Below, in pieces: positions 11,802-26,400 of a stretch of 64,000 nt of DNA; positions within the stretch are counted from its first letter, which is position 1, and every line of letters starts with the position of its first letter. The notes under the pieces were generated by a model. That model had not been told where the DNA came from and did no database searches. It worked only from the letters and a program-made list of their open reading frames with translations. This DNA is from Tomocerus qinae (Eukaryota > Arthropoda > Collembola > Entomobryomorpha > Tomoceridae), in contig CM034549.1 of assembly GCA_020055645.1 (NCBI GenBank), forward strand, positions 14,963,930-15,027,929. The letters run 5' to 3'. Both the position numbers and the translations under genes were made by a program.

Positions 11802-14800
11802 CTGTGTTACGATTAATTCCCCTTGAATTATCGAACCAAGTACTAATTGTAAATTTACGCAGAATAAATCTGTAAGTACATACCAATACTATAGTCATAA
11901 GAAAAACATATTTCCTGGTTTGGCAAGTTTACTATACTAGTTACAATCCCCTATACATCTGTTAAATAACAACCAATTAATATGTAATACTCCCTTCGAT
12001 TTACATTGCAGTGTAGAAATTCTGACTAGCATCGAGTTTTCCATTTGCCCTAACAGTTCAAGTCACTAATTCCTACTAAAACCACTTACAGAATATCAGA
12101 CATAGAAATATTTGTACGTTCCAACATCTATAGATGCTATACAAATATAATATATAATACTCTGAACATATTACACTAGGTAACTAAATTATAATATGTT
12201 ACTTGCATTCCAGACTTGAAGCAACTCAATTAAAAGTTTTACTACTTTAGATGAGTCACAGGAAGTAGAAACAACAGACATGTTGAATAAACTACATCTT
12301 ATATAAGATATATATTTATTTCCACGTAGAAGATACACTGACTGAAATGAAAGTGAAGTGCTATTAGAGGGAAACTGTAACTTTTACGGAACGAAATTCA
12401 GTGGCACTCACTCATTGGAGTGAAGTCAACTGAACGGCTGTCGGGAAAAGTCAGATCCACACACACACTTAGTTATAAGGCTAGAGGCTTTAGCTACATA
12501 CTTCTAGTGCAATAGTATTTCACAGTCCTAGCCTTAAACGAAATCTCAAGGTTAGTTTAGCAATTAGCACTGCATGTTCCGTTCTGCCACGAGTGACACC
12601 AGAACTACAGCACATTGAATTCCGTGCGGGGCTTAATAGCAGTGCATACCGCACTACATCCTCAGTTGACTTGTCTTGACATTGGCTTTAGTACTTATGC
12701 AATGCAATGCCAAAACAGCTGAACTGAAATGAACTCGTATTACACACACACGCCCATAATACTTCATTAAATAAAGTGATTTCGTCTCCGACTATAAAAG
12801 ACGGGCGAATATAATGACTTTTCTGCAGACACTTGAGTATTGCATGACTTTGACTTAAGCCTATTAAAACTTACCGATATTATACTATATTGAAGTGTCT
12901 CTATATTTATTAAGCTTCTATATCCAGTGCGTGTAAATGCTTCACATACCAAACCACAACAGACAATAACTTATACAGTACACGAGTGAAATCATTCATT
13001 GTGAATTTATTGTCTGTGTTCTTTCCACGAGGAAATCGTAATCTCAGCAGAGTGAATATACAGAACTTCTTAAGCTACAAACGAAAACTTTGTTTATTAG
13101 AGTAATTTGCAGCGTGTACAGAATATACCTATCATCTAATTTTCTGGCACACACAATCCATTAATATCTCCATCTTAATTTCCATCACTTTCCCTACTTT
13201 CCCTTCTACTATTTAGTTTCGTCTCCCCTTCTCAATTACACAGGAGCTGTACATCTGCACTTTACTTACTCAGTCCCACTGAATTGAATAAGACTTCTTC
13301 TGACTCTCCTATAATGTAGTTATGGACGGGGTGTTCTCACAGTGTGATCTACTGCGGAAGAAAGCATTAATAAAACTTTATTTTCTTTAAATTGATTTAT
13401 GGTGAAATAAAACACCCCGAAGATCACAGTTGCTCAGAGCTCTAGTAAAACAACGCAGCGTACCAGAAGGTTACGCTAATAGCCACAAAATAACCTAAAC
13501 ACAACCAAACAAATTGTAAAACCACTCGACAGTGAAAGAAGGAAGAGCGAGAACCCCTGCAAACCAACCATAAACTGTCTTAAGCCTTTTTTCATTTCTC
13601 CCTTCTCAGTCCTTCCATTTCACATATCTCTTATATATAACTCATATCACTCGCCTCTTCTCGCAATTTATAAGTTATTCATAAACTGATGAATTAATTC
13701 TCTCTCACCCTAAATACATTCTTACACTTAAGTTTCCACAAATATGATTAATAATCCTTCTCCTAAAATGTGCCCCACCCTTTACAAAATTGTATTCCTA
13801 TGTACTTGTCATCTCAAGGAAGTTCTAAATCTATTAACATTAGTAAGAACTTATTTCATTCCCTTTATCATAAATCCCTTCTCAGCTCCATTGACTTCAT
13901 CCATTGACAATCAGCTTCTTTGTCAAATATTCTATTCATAAATCATAACCCATCTAATTTCTTTAAAATAATCTTCCAGCCCAGAAGAGTCACTCTGGTC
14001 ATAGAACCATTTCTTCTTCAAATGGATAAATTAGAAAATACTGTTTTTGGAGCAGTTGGTTTAAACAGGATAGACAGACAAAAACTCTTATTGACGATTC
14101 ATTCACAATTAAAGAAAAGAATGCATTACAATTGATTTAAGTAAAATGAACTTATCTTGAAATAATATTCAAAAAGTGAAAGTCCTCATGTTCAGAGTTT
14201 TATGAAGATTTCTTGAGATTTTCTACTTCGCAGCTCAGCCCATTTATTGACATTTATGTTTCAAAAGATTTGTACGAACGTATACAAAAAAGGTGAAACT
14301 TATTAACGTGAATATATTTAATTAGTATTTATAGATTCACGTAAATAATAAATATTCGGTATGATAGCACAAAAACATCCGATGTTAGGACAAGAGATTC
14401 GCTTTAAAAAGTTCTTTCCTCAACTGCAATAAATCACCAAATGCCTAGTGGATTAACTATAATAATCTCGAAAAAGTTAGATTAACATTCTTAAAAAATT
14501 ACTTTTGTTATAATTCTACCAACATGTCTTTTCCTCTATCTATTTCGACGGTTGTCAGACTGGAGTAAAATAAGCTCAGGCTTATACTGATCTTAACTGT
14601 CCCATGAGATAAGTATGGCTTCCTTCAAATTAATCTCAAGTTACTTTCTTCGTTCTTTGGCTACATATTATTGGCTCCACTTTACTTTACTAGGATAAAG
14701 GCGGCTTTATCGTCTCCATTTCCTCCTTTTTTACTTTGATACTACTTTTTATAGTAATTAAGGTATCTAGTATTTCTATTAATTTTGTTCTGAACACATG

Positions 14801-15323
14801 ACAGAACAATATAAAGTAGATGGGTACATTACATCGAAATATTCTACTTACGCACTATGTGATCGTAAATATTTGCCAGCTGCCCGAAAAGGACTCAACT
14901 TCACTTAGATTTAGGAAGGTTCATCGTACAATGTAAACTGATCCAAAGGATCAATTTCTACTCTTATCCATTAGATCATCTAGTATTCAACGTAAAAGCA
15001 ATCTCCTTTAGGGAATAATAACCTCTTGATTACACTTTGCCCATCAGCTCTCTTTTAATCCCTCAGCCATTTATTGCCAACTAAGCGATTTTGATCTAAT
15101 GTTGACTTAACTTTTGTGTCGACACTTTTTTCTCGCTAACTGGCTTTCTGAATCTATATTTCTACTCATCTACGACAATAGTAAGGCAATGCCGTGACAA
15201 TATTTTCGCATTTTATGTAATGGTTTTATCAAATAAGTTGAAAAAACAAATCACAATCTTTACAAAATACAGTAAATGGACCCTGCTACAAAACTCTACA
15301 AGCGTCATTTATGTTAGCATATT
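11802..15323. other. Non-coding stretch
   Basis: About 3.5 kb without a supported gene. A minus-strand frame at 12767-12952 and plus-strand frames at 13744-14135 have unremarkable translations and no exon context. No dispersed element or long inverted repeat was seen. Confidence 0.55.
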
Positions 15324-15329
15324 TTTATT
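15324..15329 (-). terminator. AATAAA poly(A)-type signal
   Basis: The minus strand reads AATAAA directly overlapping the TAA stop of the open frame that ends at 15329. In this A+T-rich sequence such hexamers are frequent, so it is only weak support. Confidence 0.2.
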
Positions 15330-15694
15330 TACAAAACAGTTGCATCAAAAACTTTTCTTTTGATTATAACAGAAGCTACTTGAGAATGTTCAGATAGAGA
15401 TATCTGTTCAAGTAGTTTTAATAAGCAGTAGCGCAAATTGGAAGTAGTAGGACAAATCCAAATTCTAATCAAAGGTAGGAAAAAGGTGATTATTGTCATT
15501 AGCATATAGAAATGTCTTTTTTTCTGTCTCCAGGTCTGTAGACTTACGAAACTTATGAATGAGTAACACGTAGAGTGACACAAACAGCTTTTTATCTCGA
15601 CAATGACAAAGGGACAAAGTAAAATCTCAAACAGCTCTTTGTTCAGAGGAGGAATGAATAATGGATGATGATTATCTATTGCACACTCTAGCAT
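15329..15694 (-). CDS. Minus-strand open frame, possible exon(s), unrecognised
   Basis: The frame is 121 codons long on the minus strand. The last third (from IWICPTTSNL through LLKLLEQISLSEHSQVAS to KRKVFDATVL) has a protein-like composition and begins after a good pyrimidine-rich acceptor ending TTTGATTAG, with the first exon base at 15464. A GTAAGT donor lies upstream (exon edge at 15548), giving a potential 83-base intron. Splicing these two changes frame and yields a different, shorter C-terminus, so the model is ambiguous. The upstream part (from MLECAIDNHHPLFIPPLNKE) is less convincing. No family recognised. It may be a terminal exon, since AATAAA overlaps the stop, or chance. Confidence 0.22.
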   Translation of the reverse strand: MLECAIDNHHPLFIPPLNKELFEILLCPFVIVEIKSCLCHSTCYSFISFVSLQTWRQKKRHFYMLMTIITFFLPLIRIWICPTTSNLRYCLLKLLEQISLSEHSQVASVIIKRKVFDATVL

Positions 15695-17002
15695 TTACAT
15701 TGAAACAGTAGTAGTTAAGTATTTAGTAGTAATAGACATTATGTTACATATAAGTAGTCTAAAAATGCCTTTACTATGCTTACATAATCAGAATTGTGTC
15801 TTGGATTCATTGTAATTACTACACAAAGTAATTTAGTCAACATCACTTACGAAGAGTCTCTACGAACTAACTACCTGCTGTGCTTTCGCTAGATCAATCT
15901 TAATCGAAGTGGATCTAAATTGAAATGGATATTATCTCGGAAATAGAATTCTTGATGCACTACTGAGTAGATATGGTACTTCATTACTGGACTTTCACTC
16001 TAGATCTTATTTAGCAACGTCAAAAAGCAATTTAAAGTGAGACTGGAATACTATATCGCAAAATAGAGTGAAAGTACTATATAGTATAGACTATCAGTGC
16101 AGATCTTTAGTTTTGCACTAGTCGTGAGCTGAGTAAGTCTTAAGTTTTCTTTTTAACGAGTGTTCTGTAAGATGGGAAGTCTTTAATGTCTAGGTACATA
16201 AAATATCACATAATAGCAGACGTATCATTCAATTTTCCGTTACAAATGAAGTTGCAGTTCTCGCTCTAATGTTCTCCTACTTTATTTTGGCACTCTATTC
16301 CATTTCACTCATTCTCATCTCATCAGTTTAAGAAAGAGCTTTCTTTTCCTCCAAGATCTTGACTTGACTTGTGAAAGTAACTGATTGTGCGGGCACGGGG
16401 TTAAGTGGAAAAGTATGAAAGAAAAAAACGCCAACTTTACTTCTTTGCACATAAGTATATATCTACATATACATAGTAGAACTCAGCTGTGAAGAAAGGG
16501 TTAAATGAGGCCAGGCCAAACGTTAGACTACTACGAGGCTCGTCTGGTTGATGTGATTTAGAATCGCAAAGACATATCAGTATGGTTTGGCTGTAAGTTA
16601 TTGCATTACTTACTTTCTACTTATGCATGTAGATGTGTAACTGTGAATCTAAAATTGATATGCTACATAGCAGAACAGAACTCTCGCATTATCTTCTTCA
16701 TCCACTGTTATAGTCTCCTACTCAACAAATGTCTATCCTATACACAATAATACATATCTTTCCTATGTGGGACACAAGAGTGGAAGTGCACAGGGCAGCG
16801 AAGCAGAACCGGCATAATAAAGCTTGAAGTTAAGTAGGCAGGAGTGGAGTGTAGGTAATTCAGCCGGGAGATTGGATAGTGATAAGGAGGACTTAATTTG
16901 ACAAATGATAGATTGGAAGCATTCCGACGACAAAAGTCATTTCAAGTCTTATCGACGTAAATTTCTCTCATAATTCATGCCCTCTCCGACTTTTCACTAC
17001 AC

Positions 17003-17022
17003 TCCTTCCTTCCTTCCTTCCC
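17003..17022. repeat. TTCC tetranucleotide microsatellite
   Basis: About five TTCC/CCTT units inside a longer pyrimidine-rich stretch. Confidence 0.75.
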
Positions 17023-17161
17023 AAACTCACTTCTTTCTCTTCCTTAACTCCAGTTAAACTCAACTCCAACTTTGAACACAGAATTCCCGAGGAAAAACAG
17101 AGTTCAACACTTTTCTATATACATTACAGAAGATATTGCTACATGGGGTAAGTATATTTAC

Positions 17162-17177
17162 AATAATAATAATAATA
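17162..17177. repeat. AAT trinucleotide microsatellite
   Basis: Five consecutive AAT units. Confidence 0.8.
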
Positions 17178-17378
17178 TAGCCACATTGTCCACAAGATTA
17201 ATATGATGAGGAATCTTCCTTATAGCCCTATATTATGTAATGTGACACACTTCTGCTAAATTCTGTTTCCGAAAAAGTAGAAGAATAATGCCCGGGTAAA
17301 TAGTAAAAACTATCTATAGGTAGTGTCTGTAGACTCTTAAGTGTGCACCATAAAGTATAGTAAAATCAACATTTTCAG

Positions 17379-17770
17379 ATTGCAATGAAACTGTGGATTT
17401 GAATGACAGAGACCACAAGAAGGAGGAGGCAGAGAACGCAAGCCATCCACATAGAACCAGAATCACAACCAAGACTAAAAAGAAGACTGCAAATATCGGG
17501 AAAAGAAAAAAGAGAAATAAATTATGTTCTTTCTCTTCGTTGCTTTTCCTTTCCTTTGGTTTCGGTTGCCTCTCTCACTTTCATTCCCCATCCTGTACAG
17601 AAGCCAACGGAGAAGCGACATTCTTACTTACTTACGTTAGACCAAATCCACATCCACACTTACTGCTTACTTCCGCGTATGTAACTACTATAGCCTTATA
17701 TATAGGTACTCAATGTAAAAGTACATACATACAGTTGTATTTTTATCCCACACACTACTACTATGCTTAA
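17379..17770 (+). CDS. Possible exon, Lys/Arg-rich, unrecognised
   Basis: After an acceptor-like AACATTTTCAG the plus strand stays open for about 130 codons. The translation opens CNETVDLNDRDHKKEEAENA, then a basic region (TRITTKTKKKT, GKRKKRNK), then a hydrophobic and Ser-rich part. The basic part could be a nuclear-localisation-type segment, but it is encoded by a purine-rich run that would give Lys and Arg whatever its role. A second plus-strand frame is open over the same bases. No clear donor or poly(A) signal closes it. I rate it as more likely chance than gene. Confidence 0.17.
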
Positions 17771-18304
17771 GTAGTACAATGTATATACGACATAATGTAC
17801 TAAGTCTATATCTAACTTTCTCAGCATCCCACTTCTTCTGAAAAAACCAAACTTCACATTGCTTTGCTACAGAAGAAAGCAAAAAAATTCAGAATGGATT
17901 TCCGCAATATTTTTTCACTTTGACTTTCTCTCCGTTTTACTTCTCTCCACATTATTGTGTGTGTATTGCTACCGCACATACTGGGACATTCTTTTTGCAA
18001 GCGACAACAAACCAACAACTCTATGATTCTCGTCGTTAGTTCTCTCTCACTCCCTTGTTACATTCCATTCCACTCGAAAACGAAACCCAGCCGAACTAAA
18101 CGCAAGACTAACAAAACAGAATCAAGTAACCAGAAAACTAGCTGCGTAAAAATTGGGCTTGACAAACTATAGTTTTCTTTTTTCACTCGAGTAAAAAATT
18201 CTACAAGCATTAAAGAGGATGTTCATTTACTCAAATTCACAATGCTTAGAATTAGTAAGTGCAAAGAAACTTGCAAAATGCATATATAAATACTTTACTA
18301 TCAG

Positions 18305-18577
18305 GACAAGAAAGGAAATAGTTGCATTTTCCATTCTCTACGTTACGCATGCACATTGACTGTGACAGATTTCACCTCAAAGCCAGATCTCCAATCGGGA
18401 TCGCTAATCCATTTCAGGAAATTGGACACATCCATCGAGAGACTCGTAAAGCTTCTACTCTCTCCGCACTTTTTAACAGACGACCTTACTGATTTCTATT
18501 CTTTACACTCTGCGATCCAACATACTCGAGATTTTTTTCCTTTTTACATATATATACCTACTCCCGAGCTGAAATAA
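18305..18577 (+). CDS. Possible exon or small gene, unrecognised
   Basis: A plus-strand frame opens after an acceptor-like TTTACTATCAG and runs to TAA. The part from VTDFTSKPDLQSGSLIHFRK through LDTSIERLVKLLLSPHFL to DDLTDFYSLHSAIQHTRDF is protein-like, and the DNA is richer in G+C than its surroundings. The closing residues (FPFYIYIPTPELK) are encoded by a T-rich run. No family is recognised. There is no convincing ATG start: the only methionine-equivalent near the start is a TTG. A C-terminal exon is the best guess. Confidence 0.22.
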   Translation, partial: DKKGNSCIFHSLRYACTLTVTDFTSKPDLQSGSLIHFRKLDTSIERLVKLLLSPHFLTDDLTDFYSLHSAIQHTRDFFPFYIYIPTPELK

Positions 18578-18988
18578 TATTGGCTTCCTGCATAAAAGTC
18601 CCTTCCTCACTTTGAAATAGTGTCTGCAAGCAACTGCATGTAGCACGTTGAAGAAAATCATTGCAAATGCTTTTCTCAGTTGGAATGATAGTAAGTTTCT
18701 CGGACTTTTTCTAACTTCGTTTTTCCACTATCTACCTTTGCTATACTAGTACAAATAAGATCTATTTAAATAAAAAGGGACGGCATGGTGAAAACGACGC
18801 ACTTGTGCGTATTAGATGCGCGCACGTTTTTTTTAAAAGTTTGAATAAAGAAAATTGCCCAGAGGTTTTCTGGGTTTTCTTCGCACTGGTGCACTGAAGA
18901 TGAGCATGGTGTAAAAATTTCAGACGGACTGCATAGAAATCACATAATACAAAAGCAAAGTTGAGCGAATATGTCATTAACTTGAATT

Positions 18989-19003
18989 AGAGAGAGAGAG
19001 AGG
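18989..19003. repeat. AG dinucleotide microsatellite
   Basis: Seven or so AG units followed by purine-rich sequence. Confidence 0.75.
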
Positions 19004-22000
19004 AAAGTAGAGCAAAGTATGGTGAACTAATGTAATGCTGAGTAGAGAAAGAAGTAATGTTTCTGGAGTCTTTTATCTGGAATATAGGAAATTGAAATTA
19101 TTTCACAGAGGAATCAAGAGAGTCGAGAAAAAGGCGATCAAGAGTCAAGATGAGAATGAAATGGTAGGACGGAGAAAAAAAATAAGTATTCTGTAGTGGC
19201 GTGGAGTGGAGTTGATGGCTGTTTAAGATGAGCTTCAGTTCAGTCTGATGTGATCTGAGCTTTAAGCTTTTAACCAAACCGATCAAGTCGACTATCACCA
19301 CATAAGTATATCGTGGATACATACAGAAGATATTTCTTTGAAAATCATGAATCAAGAATGAATAATAGATGGATTTCGATTCGTTAGCGTCGGAAAGATG
19401 TGCCTTCCTCGTCCCATTACTAATACATAGAGATACTCCCATTCTCTCTGTTTTACAGTTTTTCCTTTATTCTCCATTTCGACTGCCATCCGCTTTTCAT
19501 TCACAGCAGAAAATCATCAGATCAAAGCCCGAGAAAAAGAAAATACCCAAAAACTAACTCAAATGCATCCCTAACTAAACGAATTCAAAGAGTAGACAGA
19601 TAGTCTTTAATTTTCTTCTTTTCTACGACATCCTACATCAGAATTTTATCGCATACTACCTCCCAAGTAAATATTAGACACATAAACATAGACTGCTCGG
19701 TTTAAAGTTATTTTTTACCGTTTTACTCTAGACACACTTCCTAGTCAGTCGATTCTCACACGATATACGTACAACTACTAGGTGAACAAAAGAATAAAGG
19801 CAACGAAAATCAAGGATTCAATTCCTGCACGATTTATGTATATTCTTTTTGTTTCACGGTGCCGTGCCGACATGTCGACAGAATGGGGTCTCCTCAAGTC
19901 CCAGCAGGGTCCTCTCCTTATCCCAACATGGTTAATTTATGAGGTTTCCCGTCTCCTTCGTTTCATCTCATCTACAACTTGCATTACTTAGTACTCTCTA
20001 CTATGCTTTTTTTCCTTAGTGTCACTTTAACTCACATTTACTCCACTATACCAATACAACTTCACAAAAACACTCTTTATACTTATTAATACAAAGTCTC
20101 TATATCCAACATAAACTTTGTCTTTGCTCTAGCTTACTTCATCAGTCGGCGGCATATACCACTCTTCTTCCTTTTACCCCATGAGTACCTAATGCGACTC
20201 AAATTAATACCCTGTCTTTTCGGAATTGGAAAACACTTGAGTATTATTCCCTTGTCTTCGCCTTTCATCAAACACACTTTCATCCTATCACTATATATTG
20301 CTGTCTCAAGCCCTACTCAACGTTACCTACTGCTGTGTCTGCTGCGGTTCAACCGTCTATGAAAAACTTCCACTCATCTTCACAAAAACCACATTTTACT
20401 AGAAAAATCCAGATATGACACAGAATCCTACAAACCTTATTTCCTTGCGCTAGAATTTTCTAGTTACCTTTTAACAGGAAATTATATACCTAAATGGAGT
20501 CTATCCATCATTTATAAATTTTTAAACTTAAACAACTACCCACTGTGAGTTTTTGACCTGGTTGGGTATTTAGAAACTTATAATTAAACAAATGGCAAAA
20601 TTTTATAAACGACCACCAAATGGCAAAATATATTTTCCAATAATATTATGCCGAATATTACAATTGGTATATTGTAGTTAATTATCTTATTAAATATATG
20701 GTTTTGAGGGTATTTTATGGTAATTGAATACTGCTATTTGGATGTTGGAGCAATTGTAGCAGGTTCGGCTGGTAGTGAAGCATCTGCCGCAAAAACGAAA
20801 ATACCTTTGAGCTAATGCCAAGTCAAAGTGAGTAGAAACCAAGTGCCTACCGCAAAGTTAGCAAGGAGCCCAACAAAACAAAACTGACATGACATGTAAG
20901 TAACAAAGTGAAAACATAAGGACTGTAAAAAAGACTGATAGTACGCTTGTACTTGTAATGGTTGACGACTCGCCGAGAGACAGACATTAGACATACTTTG
21001 CTTAAGCCTTCGGAAACTCCGTGTCAAAATATTTGAACTAGTAAAGAAGTATTCATTTCATTTTGGTATACCACATGACCCGAGGGGTGTTCATAGCGTC
21101 TGTTTCAGGTATTTACACGTAGACCTGCTCTCTGCATCTCTTCTACTATATACACATGTCTGAATATTATGTAGTACGACTTGCGTATGTCAAACAACAC
21201 TAGACGACGAAAGATACAAGTCTAGATTTCTTTAAGGCTTAGTCGGGTAGATAAGCTAAGGCTTACTCTCGACTCTCGCTAACAGCATGCTAACAAGGAT
21301 TTTGTCAGAAAAGCAAGCATGTAAATACTATACTCCTCTGATGCAATGACAGCTAATGAAAATAGTTTCCAACTTTCTTCCTGTATCAAACAGTTGAAGA
21401 TGTTCGTTGTTGTTTGTACTTTTGCTTAGATTCCACGGGCGTTTAAGGAAACTATAAACATTCCACATGATGAATTTTCTTCAAATTAAATGTTCTAAAT
21501 TACAGCATCAGATAAAAATAACTAGGGACACTAACTGCTTTTAGAGGAAATGTTGATAAAGAAATGTAACTTTTAGTTTTCTACACACAGGAAATATAAC
21601 ACATTTAATGGGCTATGTAGACTGCATTGTTGCAGTAGTAGATTTGTCTCACAATGGTAATTGACTTAGGAGGTCGTTTCCCGATTACCAGAACCACAAA
21701 AATAAAGCCGGAGACACCACAACGTCAATATAGATAGTAAAATCGAAAACGTCTAGACACAGTTAATTTTGGGAGGAAATCAGCAAAGAAATGGGATTAT
21801 CTGTAGATAAGCCAATCTAAGGATAAGCAAAACAAGATCGTACAGTCAGCTACACAGCTGACACAAAATTTCACCCTGAACAAGAAATGCAATCACAAAC
21901 TACTACAGAATCTCTCTGTAAATGCATTCGGGTACATAATGCACTTAATACAAAAAGCTCCTCCGAAATAGAAAACAGGAGCATAGAAAATCATAAAACA

Positions 22001-23400
22001 ACAGCCCAAAAATAGTCTGACTTTGCTGTTCTTCGGATAAAAGACACGTTATTTGTATCTTTTGTTCTAATCTGTAACTATCTCTGGCGCTAACTGATGA
22101 GATGACATTCTGTCATGACACATAAGAGGTTGCGTTTTCTTTTTAAGTAAGTATGAAGGTTCACATCCAGACAGAGCTACGCATTTTAGCTTATCGTTAT
22201 TTGTACTAAAAGCAACTGTCTAGAAGATGAGTGTAAATAACATGTTCAAAAAAAATCTCACAGTTACCCACGAAGAATTTCATTTCTGTTTTTCCTCGGG
22301 AAAATATTTTATATGTTTTGGAAATGGATGGAAACGACTCTGTGGCACTTCACGTAAAGGTTTAAGCGAAGGAAAACCAAAGCAGAGTAAGTAGTAACTA
22401 ACAATACCATGATAGCATCGCAGCCAAAGTCATTCTGTAAATATATTGTGTGACAAGATATAAAAGGCCGTTAGATATACGGAAATGTGTACTTATGATA
22501 TATCAGAGCAAACTTCACAGTTCACACGAAAATGTTCTAATACGCGTAAATGTAAGGTGTGAAAGATAACAAAACCCAAGCAAACAAGACAAGTCAAGTC
22601 AAGAGTGTAATAATAACTGGAAATTTTTACGGCTTCTCCTCCCTAGATTTTCGGTCATAATAATAAGCTCTTATCTACTGGCCCGCACCGCGGCCGTATG
22701 TTACTCTCCGCTCAACTAATGCTCTTTCTTCCATTATACTTTCCACTTTTCAGTCACTGTATCTTGTAGTACAGTAGTTATTACTTAAATTTTTATGTCT
22801 TTCATAAAAGGATGTTCAGACACATTACATTACGTCATTGCCGTAGTGCCCAACCAAAAACCCTACTAATGCATTAGACAATGTTCACAGTCACACTAGC
22901 TATAACTCTGTCCCTACTGACCTCTCTCTCCAATGCAAATCAAATTGAGATAAGCAGTTTACCTATACACACGCGTCGGATTTACTACACAGACTAAACT
23001 CTATTGTCAATACATAAAATCTAGAGCACCGCTCTTTATTACATTACTGATTGTGGATAACTATAATATTTCTATCAAAAGTAACGAGAGAGTCGTACAC
23101 TAAGAAATTACTAGTCTAAATATGAACAAAGTGCTCTGACAAACCTCGAACATGAAAAATCCTGCCAAAAACACACACTGGAATGACGACTTTTACTCTT
23201 TCTCTCTCTTTGTTATGACGTTCTTATGTGAGGTGATGTGGTTACTACGATTACTCTACTTTATTGCATTACTTTAATGGTTATTACTCTGCGTATTGTG
23301 CTCTCATTTCCTTTCTCTCTCTCCCGTTCCTCTGTATATATACCTTCTGTTTTAGATCTATTTATTTTTCAGTTACAAAAGGGAACATCAGCCTGTCCCT

Positions 23401-23415
23401 ATTATTATTATTATA
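23401..23415. repeat. ATT trinucleotide microsatellite
   Basis: Five consecutive ATT units. Confidence 0.8.
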
Positions 23416-26400
23416 TTTTAACAAGGTAATACCCACCAGTCTCACCCCATAACTACTAAATTATTCATCCCAGGTGATCTGATATAATGTATTAAATAAA
23501 CTAGTTGATCCACATTTATATTATTCAACAATGTATACTTCGAATCGTATAATACTAAACTAATGCCACAATTCCTTTATCATTATAGGTATATTTTAAA
23601 GTCTACGATTATATTATAGAACACCATGTTACCACAAGAATTTTGGTAGCCATTTTGCATTTAAAGGTATCTTTCTCCTTCGTTTCTACAAAATCAACAA
23701 ATGTGTGCTACTACTATAGCATGACATTTTGGATTAAAATCTATGTCAATATATTCCTTACTACTATTAATATTAGATGATGTGCTCGATGCTCGATGGT
23801 AGAGAAATTCACGTTTGTACTGCTTATATAAATATTATGTATTAAAACACTTACCGTGTATATGCCAAGCGTTATGTAGAAAGTAGAAGGAAATATATAA
23901 GTAGGGTTTCTGTTTACACTGCTCCGAGAGGAATTCAAAACGGCAATCAACGAAAGTCACGAGAGAACCTCTGAAAACAACAAACGATTGCCGCAAAATT
24001 AGTTACCTGTATTTAAATTGAGATTGAATATGGCTAATATGAAATTAATGAAAGATAAAGATTGTCTAGGATCGTCTCATTAGAGAAAATCGTGTATTCT
24101 AATAAGATGGTGAGTAGTTCGACTGGTTTTGAATTGGTTTGGAATTGAACTCACAGCGAGTGTACTAATACAACTTTTACATAATTACAAGTGCTAAAAT
24201 AAGTTGGTATTAAATTGAAAAACACATAGCTGAAGAACAATTCATTAGTTTATAGATTGTTGTAACTCGAACTCCCATAGCCAGAGAAATCGAAACTATT
24301 GCTAACACATTGAGTCAGATACTTGGTTTAGTGAGAGGAGGGAAACCAATGGATGTGTCAGAGAGAACGTAAGCTAAGTAAAGAGTTGAATTGGAGTTAA
24401 GTCAAGTCAAATGAAAGTAAATGAGAAGGCCCGGCTCTGACAAGCCAACATCAAACAAAAGTCATTAGGCGAAAATCCCAATAAAATTAGGCGGCTGTCT
24501 TAGTTTCATACTGTTCCTTAAATTCTCCACAGAACTACAAAGTTCATCTTCATCGTCTTCAGTCTCATCATCGCAAACCGTCCTGAATCTTGAAATGTCT
24601 TTCCTTGTCTACTATCTATAAGACTTGGCTCAAAGACTCACCAAAGAACGTCAAGTCTGAACGCTACGCCAAATCCAGATCAAGCTAATTATACCCAATT
24701 TCTTCGTATACAATAAAACGATAATTTCATAGAGAATTTATTTAATTTAAAATATTTCAGTCTCCTATACTCAAGACACTGTAGACAGCACAGTTTTATA
24801 CCATCTGCATGAAATGTCTAATCCCCTGTCTCAAGCAAAGTATAATAATTCCTACTGTTATGAATTGACTTGAGTATTATATCTTATATCTCACTAAGAC
24901 TATACACACACAAGAATATTATTTTATGTAGATCAACTTAAATTATCATTTCAATTCCTTCCTTAGATAAATATGTTTTACAATTACTAGATACTCTGTC
25001 TCTCTCATCTCTCTAAACACAGAATTTAATTTAGTTTACTTTATGCGTAGTCGACTCGATTCATACATAGAGCTTTTCCTCCTCCAAAACGATGTTTGCA
25101 TTTAGCTACGCACAAAACGTATAAAACGAAGTGAAGATTTTACTGTTTGTCATTACACAAAGTATAGATACACTTCATATATACATGGAAAGGTATATCT
25201 TACAGAATATTCGTCAGAGTTGTGACGTAGCTATTATAGAAGCCATAAACTTATGCTGCATTAATATTTTAGTCAAAGTCAACATGAGATGTGTCCATAT
25301 GGATCATAGAGGATAAGACGATCATAATATAACTCTACGTTGGTTATAATATAAAACTTTTATGCGTAGGTAGCTTAAAAAGTATATTCAAATCACTATA
25401 TTATATATTATGAAAGAGGTTTAGTCAAAAATGATGAAAGTCTCATCTCATACAGATGTCATGCAAATCAAGCTGTAAGACTTAAGTCGGATAAGAGAGA
25501 AAGGGATCTATCTGACTCTATCAGTGCAGTTCAGTAGCTCTCTAGGTCCCTGTATATTTATTTCAGTCATTATTACATTCCTAGACATATGCGTCTCCAT
25601 CTTATATAGGGTATTCTTATTGAATTGGATATAAAGTGTATCCAGTCTGGTATCTAAAGTATTATTAGTTGACTGAAGACAATGAGACGTGAAAGCGAGA
25701 ATGAAAATTCAAATTAGCAGTGTGAAACGGTTGCTATCTCCGATCTCGGATCTCACTCACATCTCCAATCCTACTTCAACTCTTGTCGACGCCAACGCCA
25801 AACGCAATGCAACGTGTCCCCTCTCCATTCCTTATTCTATCCACACTGTATTTCTAAACTAATGCGATTGTGTCTGCAGAAACGTATTCTAGAACTGAGT
25901 CTGTCTTAATTTCTGAACTATGCAACACTATTTAGCACATACGGACGGAGTGAAATGTGAAATAAACTCGTAACGTACGGAAAATCCCCCACAGTACTCA
26001 ACTCCACATCTCTAGGAGTCTTGACAAAGACAAAGTTAAGTATATTCGTGTATATAAGAAAGTACGGTTTACGAAGGGAATGAAAATTCCTTCATTATTA
26101 CTTGAGTTGTGATACGAGAGGAATCGCGACTCTTTCCGTCGACACAGAATGCGAGAGAACAGAAGAGCAATTAGCTTCGAAGCTTCGGAAAGGATTTCGT
26201 GCAATTTAAAACTCATAAATCTAGATTGAATAGCACTGTGGCCTTCGATTTTCAACGCAATCTTATTCAACCATTACTGTATATACTATTGAACACTATT
26301 GTTCTCGCTTCGCATTATTGCACATGGTGGAAGTGCTCGGTGAAGCACGATGATGTGAAGGCAACTCTAATCTACACCAAACTCGCTATAAAGTTAAGAA

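Larger units (their letters stand above)
15695..17378. other. Non-coding stretch with simple repeats
   Basis: No gene seen. Contains one of the dispersed AAGTCAAGTC 10-mers (minus orientation, 16361-16370), a TTCC run and an AAT run. The rest is featureless A+T-rich sequence. Confidence 0.6.

Noticed and set aside
13329-13440. GGGGTGTT/AACACCCC and GTGATC/GATCAC complementary pairs
   Set aside because: The two pairs are interleaved rather than nested, so they do not form a simple inverted repeat. Most likely coincidence.
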